DNA of 64,000 nucleotides, taken from the NCBI GenBank assembly GCA_965203565.1, contig OZ241896.1, positions 806,001-870,000 of the forward strand, in the 5' to 3' direction. The notes under the pieces were generated by a model. That model did no database searches. It worked only from the letters and a program-made list of their open reading frames with translations, and had not been told where the DNA came from. Both the position numbers and the translations under genes were made by a program. The stretch's first letter is position 1; each line of letters begins with the position of its first letter. Source of the stretch: JAAXGX01 sp965203565 (lineage in GTDB: Bacteria > Acidobacteriota > Vicinamibacteria > Vicinamibacterales > UBA8438). Shown piece after piece: positions 1-6,228 of the stretch.

Positions 1-294
1 CGCGCCCGTCGGGTCGGCGCGGAAGGCGCCGGTGACGTCCTCTCCGTTCCGGGTCACCCGCAGCGCCGACAGGTCTGCGCCCGGCGGCGCGGCGACGCCG
101 ACCAGGGCGTCGCCGCCGGTCACCATGCCGGGCCGGCCGGACAGCACGCGGATTTCGTAGACTCCGTCCGCCGCGTCGTCGCCGCGCACGAGGCACGCCC
201 CGATCCCGCCCGCCACCGCCGCGGCCAGCAGGCCGCGCACCGCCCAACCGGCCGCCGCCTCGCACCCGCTTCCCGCCGGGCAGACTGACAACAT
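1..294 (-). CDS. DUF6351-like secreted protein, N-terminal part (runs off left edge)
   Basis: The first 98 codons of a minus-strand gene whose remainder lies outside the window. After a hydrophobic stretch (about residues 18-34, rich in Ala/Gly/Leu) the protein reads EIRVLSGRPGMVTGGDALV and continues with LRVTRNGEDVT. That is how DUF6351-family proteins begin; these are large secreted proteins of acidobacteria and actinobacteria with an alpha/beta-hydrolase-like body. The ATG at 294 has purine-rich GGAGG tracts just upstream. The catalytic body cannot be seen, so the family call rests on the N-terminal motif alone. It opens the minus-strand cluster of exported proteins that continues to 3494. 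Confidence 0.6.
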   Translation of the reverse strand, partial: MLSVCPAGSGCEAAAGWAVRGLLAAAVAGGIGACLVRGDDAADGVYEIRVLSGRPGMVTGGDALVGVAAPPGADLSALRVTRNGEDVTGAFRADPTGA

Positions 295-400
295 GGCCTC
301 CAGTCCCTCCTGGGCTGCTGCGCCCCGCTTGCCGACACGCCGGCGACCGCGTCACGCCGCAGGCGCGCGGGGTGGCTCCTCAGTTAGTCAGGCGCCGAGT

Positions 401-829
401 TCACCGCGCCGGCTCGGTCGGGTCGCTGCCGTCGAGCGGCGCCCCGGTGCCGGACGACCCGGCGAACAGCTTCGTCCCGTCCGGCAGCGTCACGTCCCGG
501 CCGTTCGCCCGCAACCCGCCGTCGAGCGCCTGGTATCCCTCGATCAGCACCTCAGTCCCCGGCGCCACGGAATCCTTCCGCCAGCCGCGCCGCACCAACG
601 CCCCCGGCGGTCCCGCCTCGACCATCCAGCTTTCGACCGTGCCGTCGTCCTTCGTCACGTCGACGTGCATCCACGAATGCGGGTTGATCCACTCCATCCT
701 GGTGATCGTCCCCCGCAGCCGCACCGGCTTCGTCGCATCGAACTCCGCCGAAAACGCGTGGTGCGCCACCGCCGGCGCCGCTCCCGCCAGCAGCGCCGCC
801 CCCATCAGACTCGCGATAGTCGTTCGCAT
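401..829 (-). CDS. DUF6152 family secreted protein
   Basis: 142 residues with a clean signal peptide (MRTTIASLMGAALLAGAAPAVA) and then the HHAFSAEFD start that marks DUF6152. The body (LRGTITRMEWINPHSWMHV, then GTEVLIEGYQALDGGLRANGRDVTL) has the small beta-barrel pattern of this family, which is periplasmic and of unknown function. AGGAGG lies 9 nt before the ATG and fixes the start. The next gene upstream on the same strand (857-1819) ends 27 nt away, so the two are probably co-transcribed with the other secreted proteins. DUF6152 proteins often occur next to PDLxGxW proteins in Vicinamibacteria. No catalytic residues are recognisable; ligand binding or a periplasmic chaperone role would be a guess. 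Confidence 0.8.
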   Translation of the reverse strand: MRTTIASLMGAALLAGAAPAVAHHAFSAEFDATKPVRLRGTITRMEWINPHSWMHVDVTKDDGTVESWMVEAGPPGALVRRGWRKDSVAPGTEVLIEGYQALDGGLRANGRDVTLPDGTKLFAGSSGTGAPLDGSDPTEPAR

Positions 830-856
830 CGGACCTTGCCTCCTGGATGGTTCGAC

Positions 857-1819
857 TTACTTCGATTCCTTCGCGCGCGCGCCGCTCAGCATGTTGAACA
901 TGCCGTAGTTCCCCTCGTGGCACGCGTACTCGACCAGCTCGTACTGGCTGTCGTCCTTCTTCATCGGCAGCATGCCGGTCCACGGCCGGGTCCAGACCGA
1001 CGGGTCGTCGATGGTGAATTCGTACTCGATCGTGTCGTCGCTGACGCGCGTGAACCGTTCGGTCAGCCGCATGTTCCGGCTGGCCCCGTGGAACGGGTCG
1101 GGCCTGCCGTTGAAGTTGGCGACCTCCACCACCAGGGCGTCGCCCTCCCACCGGCCGACCGGGTCGCCCAGCCAGAGGGTCAGGTTCTCGCCGACGTGCT
1201 CGCGGCCGTCGGTCGGGATGATCCGCGTCTCGTGGATCATCTCCTTCGTGACGGCGACGTACCCCGGCCCCTGCACGATCTGCACGCCGTTGTTGTAGCC
1301 GTTCGGGACCATCAGGGCCGGCACGCCGCGCGTGATGCACCGCTCCCACGAGCCGAGGTCTTCCGGGTTCTCGGCGGCGAGCTCGGCGGCCAGCCGCGTC
1401 TCGAGCTCGACCGGCACGCGCTCGCGCGCCTCGGGCGTCATCGGCGGCAGCTTGCCGTCCGGCGGGTCGACGATCACCGCCACCTGGGTCGAAGGCGTCG
1501 TCTTCACGAACCCGAGCGCCGTGTCGCGCCACTCCCGGTCGTATCCCCAGATGCCGCGGAGCGTCGCCCGTTCGCGCCGGGCGAGCGCCTCTTCCTCGGT
1601 CAGCTCGGTCTTCCCCGCATCCTCGTCGGCGCGCTCGAACGGGATGCCGTGCGCGTCGTTGAGCGTCCAGATCCCTTGCAGGTCGGGCTCGCCCCACGAG
1701 GTGCGAGGCGCCGTGTAAGCGCCCGATCCCGACTCGCCGCCCGACGCCGACTGCCCGGCGACGACGGCCGGGACGAGCGCCGCGGCGGCAAAGACGACGA
1801 CTGCGTATCGACCTGCCAT
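857..1819 (-). CDS. Secreted PDLxGxW-family protein, paralogue 1
   Basis: 320 residues from the ATG at 1819, which is preceded by GGAGGGTGAGC. An in-frame start at 1852 lacks such a site and would bury the signal peptide (MAGRYAVVVFAAAALVPAVVAG). The mature protein opens with WGEPDLQGIWTLND and carries RWEGDALVVEVANFNG and VWTRPWTGMLPM blocks. These blocks define an abundant, uncharacterised acidobacterial secreted family. It shares this architecture with the gene at 2676-3494, so the two are paralogues flanking a VOC protein. Two conserved cysteines (in WERCITRG and YACHEG) could form a disulfide. Function is unknown; a periplasmic location is inferred from the signal peptide. Confidence 0.75.
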   Translation of the reverse strand: MAGRYAVVVFAAAALVPAVVAGQSASGGESGSGAYTAPRTSWGEPDLQGIWTLNDAHGIPFERADEDAGKTELTEEEALARRERATLRGIWGYDREWRDTALGFVKTTPSTQVAVIVDPPDGKLPPMTPEARERVPVELETRLAAELAAENPEDLGSWERCITRGVPALMVPNGYNNGVQIVQGPGYVAVTKEMIHETRIIPTDGREHVGENLTLWLGDPVGRWEGDALVVEVANFNGRPDPFHGASRNMRLTERFTRVSDDTIEYEFTIDDPSVWTRPWTGMLPMKKDDSQYELVEYACHEGNYGMFNMLSGARAKESK

Positions 1820-1848
1820 GCTCACCCTCCTGACTCCCGGCCGGGCCG

Positions 1849-2643
1849 TCACGGCTGCACGACCTCGACCCGGACCTTTTCCGGACTGATCACGAACCCG
1901 TACTTCGCCACCGTGCGGCCCTCGCGAATCTCTCCCTGGATTTCGGCGCCCTTCTCCCCGAGCTCGCGCATCGCCGCCTCGATGTCGGGAAACGCCCAGC
2001 CGAGGTGATCGATCGCCCGCCCTTCGGTCGCCGCGGGTGGATTCTCCTGCTCGGAGACGAACAGCCAGAGCGTATCGTACAGCAGCCCGTTCAGCCGCCC
2101 CTTCAGGCTGGCGCGCTCCCCGCCGAACATCTTTTCATACCAGTCGAGCGCCGCCGCCGGGTCGGCCGAGCTGAGGTGGATGTGATGGAAGCCGAGATGC
2201 TCCGGGTCCTCGACCAGCTCGATCCGGGTTCCCCACGGGTCGAAGACGAACGCTATCTTGAACAGCCCGGGGACGTCGCGGAGGGTCGACCCGTCGTCGA
2301 ACCGCTGGAGCCGCACGCCGAGGCCCCCGACGCCGACCTGCTCGAGCTCCGCCATCTTGGCGGTCAGGTCGGCGTACGAGAGGCCGATGTGGTTGACGCC
2401 GGTGCCGACGCTCCCTCCCATCGCCGGCCGCGACAGGAACGCCAGAATCACCGACCCGTAGCGGCAGGCGTTGTCGCGGCTCGGGATCGGCTCGCAGTCG
2501 AGGTGCTCCACGTACCACCGCGCCGCCTCCGACGCGTTCGGCGACAGGATGTGCACGTGGTGGTAGTCGACCGCGCGCGCGGCGCCGGGCAGGGCGAGCG
2601 ACAGCGCGGCCAGCAGCGCGGGCGCGAGAAGTTGACGGTGCAT
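1849..2643 (-). CDS. Secreted VOC-superfamily (glyoxalase/dioxygenase fold) protein
   Basis: 264 residues from the ATG at 2643, with GGAGGT upstream; the frame stays open further upstream but lacks a signal peptide and ribosome site. A signal peptide (MHRQLLAPALLAALSLALPG) precedes two vicinal-oxygen-chelate modules. The first starts YHHVHILSPNASEAARWY (about 25-140) and ends in WGTRIELVEDP. The second starts FHHIHLSSADPAAALDWYEKMFGG (about 150-262) and ends VRVEVVQP. Paired His and Glu positions (HVH, IELVE, HIHL) fit a metal site as in glyoxalases and extradiol dioxygenases. Export of a VOC protein is less usual than a cytoplasmic location. Substrate unknown. It lies between the two PDLxGxW paralogues on the same strand. 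Confidence 0.8.
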   Translation of the reverse strand: MHRQLLAPALLAALSLALPGAARAVDYHHVHILSPNASEAARWYVEHLDCEPIPSRDNACRYGSVILAFLSRPAMGGSVGTGVNHIGLSYADLTAKMAELEQVGVGGLGVRLQRFDDGSTLRDVPGLFKIAFVFDPWGTRIELVEDPEHLGFHHIHLSSADPAAALDWYEKMFGGERASLKGRLNGLLYDTLWLFVSEQENPPAATEGRAIDHLGWAFPDIEAAMRELGEKGAEIQGEIREGRTVAKYGFVISPEKVRVEVVQP

Positions 2644-2675
2644 GGCGCCGGACCTCCGTTTCGGAACGCGGGCTG

Positions 2676-3494
2676 TCAGGGTTCGCGCGGCTCCCGCCGC
2701 AGGTGTCCGTAGAGCAGCTCCTCCGAGAACTCCACGCACTTGAACTCCAGGAGCCGCGCATTCTCCTCCAGGCGGCGGTAGAGCGGCAGCCGGATCGTCC
2801 AGGGCCGCGTGTACACGTTCTCGTCCTCCAGCGTCGCCTCGTACGTCAGGGCGTTCGGGCTGATCGGGGTGTACCGCTCCTGCACCCGCAACGCCTCGCT
2901 GTGGAAGTTGCCGGCGCGGTCGAGCCAAGCCTGGCCGTTGAACCCCTCGACGTCGACCACCAGCGTCTCGCCGTCCCAGCGGCCGTGCGACCGCCCCATC
3001 CACGAGTCGATCGGAGGCGGCTCGGGTTCGTCCTTGTCCATGTGGATCGTGCGGACCGCCTCCGCGTAGCCGTAGGCGATCAGGATCTTGTTCGCGCCCT
3101 GCACGATCTGGAGCGGATAGGGCATGTAGGTGGCGCGCGGCACGCCCGGCAGGTAGCACTTCGCCTCGGGATCCTCCGTCAGGCGGCTGTCGAAGTTCTC
3201 CTGCTTCTGCTTCAGCGCCCAGTCCTGGTACGGGATCTCGCCCCCCACCACGATCCCCTGGCCGGGCGGGACCGCCCCGATGGCCCCCCCCACGGGGAGG
3301 CCGGGGTAGGCCGGATGGTCCTGGAGGTCCCAGTGGGCCGTGCCGATCGCCTGCCAGAGCCCGTTCAGGTCCGGATGGCCGTCGGCGGTGCGCTCCGCCC
3401 GGTAGGTGGACGACTGGCCGGCGGCCTCGCTCCCGGCCAGCAAGAGGATCGCGCCGGCCGCCGCCAGCGCCGCGCCGCCATGCCGTTTTCGCAT
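2676..3494 (-). CDS. Secreted PDLxGxW-family protein, paralogue 2
   Basis: 272 residues from the ATG at 3494, with AGGAGAT 9-10 nt upstream. Signal peptide MRKRHGGAALAAAGAILLLAG, then DGHPDLNGLWQAIGTAHWDL. Shared blocks with the gene at 857-1819 are RWDGETLVVDVEGFNG, YTRPWTIRLPLYRR and a late CVEF cysteine, so both belong to one uncharacterised exported family. The central stretch (DWALKQKQENFDSRLTEDPEAKCYLPGVPR) is typical of this subgroup. It is the first gene of the minus-strand cluster 3494-401, with gaps of about 30 nt between members, consistent with one transcript. No enzymatic motif is visible. The divergent gene at 3571 begins 76 nt away. Confidence 0.75.
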   Translation of the reverse strand: MRKRHGGAALAAAGAILLLAGSEAAGQSSTYRAERTADGHPDLNGLWQAIGTAHWDLQDHPAYPGLPVGGAIGAVPPGQGIVVGGEIPYQDWALKQKQENFDSRLTEDPEAKCYLPGVPRATYMPYPLQIVQGANKILIAYGYAEAVRTIHMDKDEPEPPPIDSWMGRSHGRWDGETLVVDVEGFNGQAWLDRAGNFHSEALRVQERYTPISPNALTYEATLEDENVYTRPWTIRLPLYRRLEENARLLEFKCVEFSEELLYGHLRREPREP

Positions 3495-3558
3495 CTGATT
3501 GCGATCTCCTTTCGCTCCGCGTCCGCCGCCGCGGTCCCACTTGCCGGGCCGCCGGATG

Positions 3559-3564
3559 TAGACT
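3559..3564 (+). promoter_or_regulatory. -10 box TAGACT, leaderless-type promoter
   Basis: TAGACT is followed by exactly 6 nt and then the ATG at 3571. This spacing would place the transcription start at or next to the initiation codon. There is no Shine-Dalgarno sequence. The same geometry recurs at 4218, 9100, 26007 and, on the minus strand, 43596, 29994 and 30593. Confidence 0.55.
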
Positions 3565-3570
3565 GGACGG

Positions 3571-4149
3571 ATGGCAAGCTCTTTCCGCGCGCATCTCCCA
3601 GCCCTCGGCGCCGTCCTCCTGATCGCCGTCGCCGCTCCGGCGCCGGCCCAGCCGCCGTCGCTGGTCGAAGCGGCGCGCGCGGAGCAGGCGCGTCGAGCGT
3701 CCATTGCCGAGAAATCAAGAGTCTATACCAACGACGACCTCGACGGCGGCCCCCGCCTGACCACCGCCGTCGCGCCGCCGACGGACGTCGAAGCGGCGCC
3801 GGCGGACGGATCGAAACCGGCGGACGAGGCGGGCGCCGCCACTGCGCCCGGCCCGGGCGCGGCGGCGCGGGATGCAGCCCACTGGCGCAGGCGGCTCACG
3901 GCCGCGGTGGAGGCCAGGCGGCGGGCCGAGCTGGTGGCGGCGGCGCTCCAGAACCGCGTGGACGGATTGCTGGCCGAGTTCACGGCGCGGGACGATCCGG
4001 CCCAGCGCGCGCGGATCGAGCAGGACCGCCGGGACGCCCTGTCCGAGCTGGAGCGCGCGAAGGCCGAGATCGACCGGCTCGCGCAGGAGGCCGCCGACGT
4101 CCGGGAAGAGGCCCGCCGCGCCGGCGTCCCGCCCGGCTGGCTGCGGTGA
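3571..4149 (+). CDS. Conserved secreted coiled-coil protein (ends PPGWLR)
   Basis: 192 residues with signal peptide MASSFRAHLPALGAVLLIAVAAPAPAQ. Two family hallmarks follow: a short motif SLVEAARAEQARRASIAEKSRVYTNDDL (about 29-56), and a C-terminal Ala/Arg/Glu-rich helix (about 98-186) that ends RRAGVPPGWLR. The C-terminal half predicts as a continuous coiled coil with DDPAQRARIEQDRRDALSEL in its middle. Proteins of this layout recur in acidobacterial genomes without known function; a periplasmic or envelope structural role is only a guess. The start codon has a -10 box 6 nt before it and no ribosome site, so translation is probably leaderless. It reads divergently from the secreted cluster on the left. 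Confidence 0.7.
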   Translation: MASSFRAHLPALGAVLLIAVAAPAPAQPPSLVEAARAEQARRASIAEKSRVYTNDDLDGGPRLTTAVAPPTDVEAAPADGSKPADEAGAATAPGPGAAARDAAHWRRRLTAAVEARRRAELVAAALQNRVDGLLAEFTARDDPAQRARIEQDRRDALSELERAKAEIDRLAQEAADVREEARRAGVPPGWLR

Positions 4150-4193
4150 TTGCGTGCCCGGGGAGCGCGTTCTCCCGCGCGCCGTGCTCTTCA

Positions 4194-4223
4194 TTGACAA
4201 AAGACGTCCAGACGTCTTAGATT
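4194..4223 (+). promoter_or_regulatory. Methyltransferase promoter with palindromic operator
   Basis: TTGACA (4194-4199) and TAGATT (4218-4223) are spaced 18 nt apart and make a good sigma-70-type promoter. The spacer and start of the -10 hold a perfect inverted repeat, AAGACGTC-CA-GACGTCTT (4201-4218), which contains GACGTC twice. The GTG start codon begins 6 nt after the -10, so the message is probably leaderless. A palindrome between -35 and -10 is where a dimeric repressor or the methyltransferase itself could act. Confidence 0.7.
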
Positions 4224-4229
4224 CGATAC

Positions 4230-5378
4230 GTGTCCGCGAGCCGACACCGAAGGCCGCCTGGCGAGGTGCGCGACGCGGTCATGAAGACTTTGCAGGCGCA
4301 TCCCTCCGGAGCGTCGGTCGGGAAGATCGCGGCCGGCGTCCGGCGCTTGGCCGGTGACGTCCCGGAATCCAGTATTCGTTCCTATCTGCGCCTAAATACG
4401 CCCCGCCTGTTCGTTCGAGAGAGCCGCGGGCACTACCAGTTGCAGTCGAGCCGGGAGCCGCAAAACGACCGAGGTTCGTCCGGGCACAACTTCAGCACCC
4501 GGGCGTTCGGCCGAGCGACCCTGGTGCACGCCGATTGCATGGAATGGCTGCAGCGTCAGGAGCGGAACACGATCCAGGCGGTGGTCACGGACCCGCCGTA
4601 CGGCCTCGTCGAATATTCGCCGAAAGAACAGCAGAAGCTCCGAAACGGCAGGGGCGGCGTATGGCGCCTGCCGCCGTCGTTCGACGGCGCTCGCCGATCT
4701 CCGCTGCCGCGTTTCACCGTGCTTTCTCCGGGCGACTTGCGGAACCTGAGCGACTTCTTTTCCGGCTGGGCCAGGCTGCTGGCGCCGGCGCTGGCGCCCG
4801 GGGCGCACGTCGTGATGGCCGCCAACCCCTTGCTCTCGTACGTCGTCGCCGGAGCGCTTGCGGCGGCCGGACTGGAGCGCCGAGGCGAAATCGCCCGACT
4901 CGTCATGACGATGCGGGGCGGAGATCGTCCGAAGGGCGCCCACGGCGAGTTTTCCGACGTCACGGTCATGCCGCGCTCGATGTGGGAGCCGTGGCTGGTG
5001 TTCCGCAAGCCGCTGGAAGGAAGAGTGCAGGACAACCTGCGCAGGTGGCGCACCGGCGGATTCAGAAGGCCCTCGTCCAACCGGCCGTTCGGAGACGTGA
5101 TCCGATCGTCGCCGACTCGGAAGGAGGAGCGGGATATGGCGCCCCACCCAAGCCTGAAGCCTCAGCATTTCCTTCGGCCGCTGGTCAGAGGGGTGCTGCC
5201 GCTCGGCGAAGGGGTCGTGCTCGACCCGTTCTGCGGATCGGGCTCGACTTTGGCCGCCGCCGAAGCGGTCAGCTACAGGAGCATCGGCATCGAAAGCGAT
5301 CCCGAATACTTCCGAATGGCCTGCGAGGCGATCCCCAGGTTGACTGCATACCGGCGGGAACAGTCCAGACTCTTTTGA
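4230..5378 (+). CDS. Type II DNA methyltransferase (beta-class, adenine-type DPPY) with N-terminal winged helix
   Basis: 382 residues from a GTG. Residues about 11-70 form a HARE-HTH-like winged helix (GKIAAGVRRLAGDVPESSIRSYL ... VRESRGHYQL). The catalytic motif DPPY is at 121-124 and the S-adenosylmethionine motif FCGSGS at 334-339, followed by IGIESDPEYF. Catalytic motif before FxGxG is the beta-class order, and DPPY favours N6-adenine over N4-cytosine. HPSLKPQHFLRPLVR precedes motif I as in this class. It pairs with the convergent nuclease gene at 5379-6008, so the two form a type II RM system. The winged helix may bind the promoter palindrome (inference). Recognition sequence unknown. Confidence 0.85.
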   Translation: MSASRHRRPPGEVRDAVMKTLQAHPSGASVGKIAAGVRRLAGDVPESSIRSYLRLNTPRLFVRESRGHYQLQSSREPQNDRGSSGHNFSTRAFGRATLVHADCMEWLQRQERNTIQAVVTDPPYGLVEYSPKEQQKLRNGRGGVWRLPPSFDGARRSPLPRFTVLSPGDLRNLSDFFSGWARLLAPALAPGAHVVMAANPLLSYVVAGALAAAGLERRGEIARLVMTMRGGDRPKGAHGEFSDVTVMPRSMWEPWLVFRKPLEGRVQDNLRRWRTGGFRRPSSNRPFGDVIRSSPTRKEERDMAPHPSLKPQHFLRPLVRGVLPLGEGVVLDPFCGSGSTLAAAEAVSYRSIGIESDPEYFRMACEAIPRLTAYRREQSRLF

Positions 5379-6008
5379 TCAAACCTTGTAGACCCAGTTT
5401 TTTCTGAGTTTCCTGATTCCCTCTCTATGCAGCGTCGCGGTTCTCGTTCCCAGCTCGCCGCGAGGATTTTTCCTGAAGTCTTCAATACCTACATGTCCCA
5501 GATAGATTTCAGTGAATGACATCGGCCTGCGATCTCGTACTGGCTCGGTCGTCGTATCGGTCTCGTAAACGAAAATGCACATCCACTGATCGCGTGCGCC
5601 ATGAGTATCGACCGCGCCTCCCTTCTTTCTCGTGGACTTGATCTCGATTCCTTCGGAGCCGGCCTGGACGCAATCACTGGGATAGACTCCGGCGACGATC
5701 AGATCGGGATGGCCATTGAAGTAACCGTTTTCTGTCAGGCTTCTCGAATGGTTTGCCAGGCTCGACGTCAGCAAATCCGAAATCAATCCTGACATCGCGG
5801 CAGGCCGTAGCATCTCTTCGAGTCGTTTCAATCCACGCTCCAGGAGGCTGCTGTTGATGTCGTGGAAGAGATCGTAGACATCCTGCATGGCGAGCTCGAA
5901 ATCCATCCGCCGGAGCGCGTACGGCAATTCGACGTTGCTATTGAATCCACTTTGGTGCACCGTGTTGGGAGGCATGATCGCAGCTTCTGGCGCCCACCGG
6001 GTCGCCAA
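5379..6008 (-). CDS. Putative type II restriction endonuclease, PD-(D/E)xK fold
   Basis: 209 residues, convergent with the methyltransferase; the two stop codons abut within TTTGATCAAA. HPDL (PD at 101-102) followed about 20 residues later by EGIEIKST (E122-x-K124) is a PD-(D/E)xK nuclease signature, and ARDQWMCIFVYETD is a typical next strand. The base composition is near 53% G+C by eye, well below neighbours, which fits horizontal transfer and is usual for restriction genes. The start is uncertain: TTG at 6008 gives the longest frame, and an ATG at 5975 is an alternative; neither has a strong ribosome site. No specific restriction family is recognised, so the role follows from the motif plus the adjacent methyltransferase. 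Confidence 0.7.
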   Translation of the reverse strand: MATRWAPEAAIMPPNTVHQSGFNSNVELPYALRRMDFELAMQDVYDLFHDINSSLLERGLKRLEEMLRPAAMSGLISDLLTSSLANHSRSLTENGYFNGHPDLIVAGVYPSDCVQAGSEGIEIKSTRKKGGAVDTHGARDQWMCIFVYETDTTTEPVRDRRPMSFTEIYLGHVGIEDFRKNPRGELGTRTATLHREGIRKLRKNWVYKV

Positions 6009-6228
6009 GCGAGCAAGAATAATTGATCCAGGGGGCGTGTTCCGGTGAGGCGTCCTCGGACAGGTGTTCGGATCGGTTCAGGCGTTGAATCCGTCATCGA
6101 CATCCCGGCCGGCATCGCCCAGTTTCGTCCGGCGCGGTGCGGAACTGGCGCGGGACGCCAGGGTGTTCACGGGCGCAGCAAGGGACGTCACTCTGTCGCC
6201 TCATGGCAGCGCCATGCGCATGCAATCT

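Noticed and set aside
2644..3594. Upstream extension of the VOC protein frame to about 580 codons
   Set aside because: The extension overlaps the PDLxGxW gene at 2676-3494 in another frame, has Arg/Gly/Pro-rich composition and lacks a signal peptide. The ATG at 2643 has a proper ribosome site.
6009..6228. Small open frames between the nuclease and the M49 gene
   Set aside because: No ribosome site, no recognisable domain and no coding-like composition. I see nothing supportable in this 220-bp gap.
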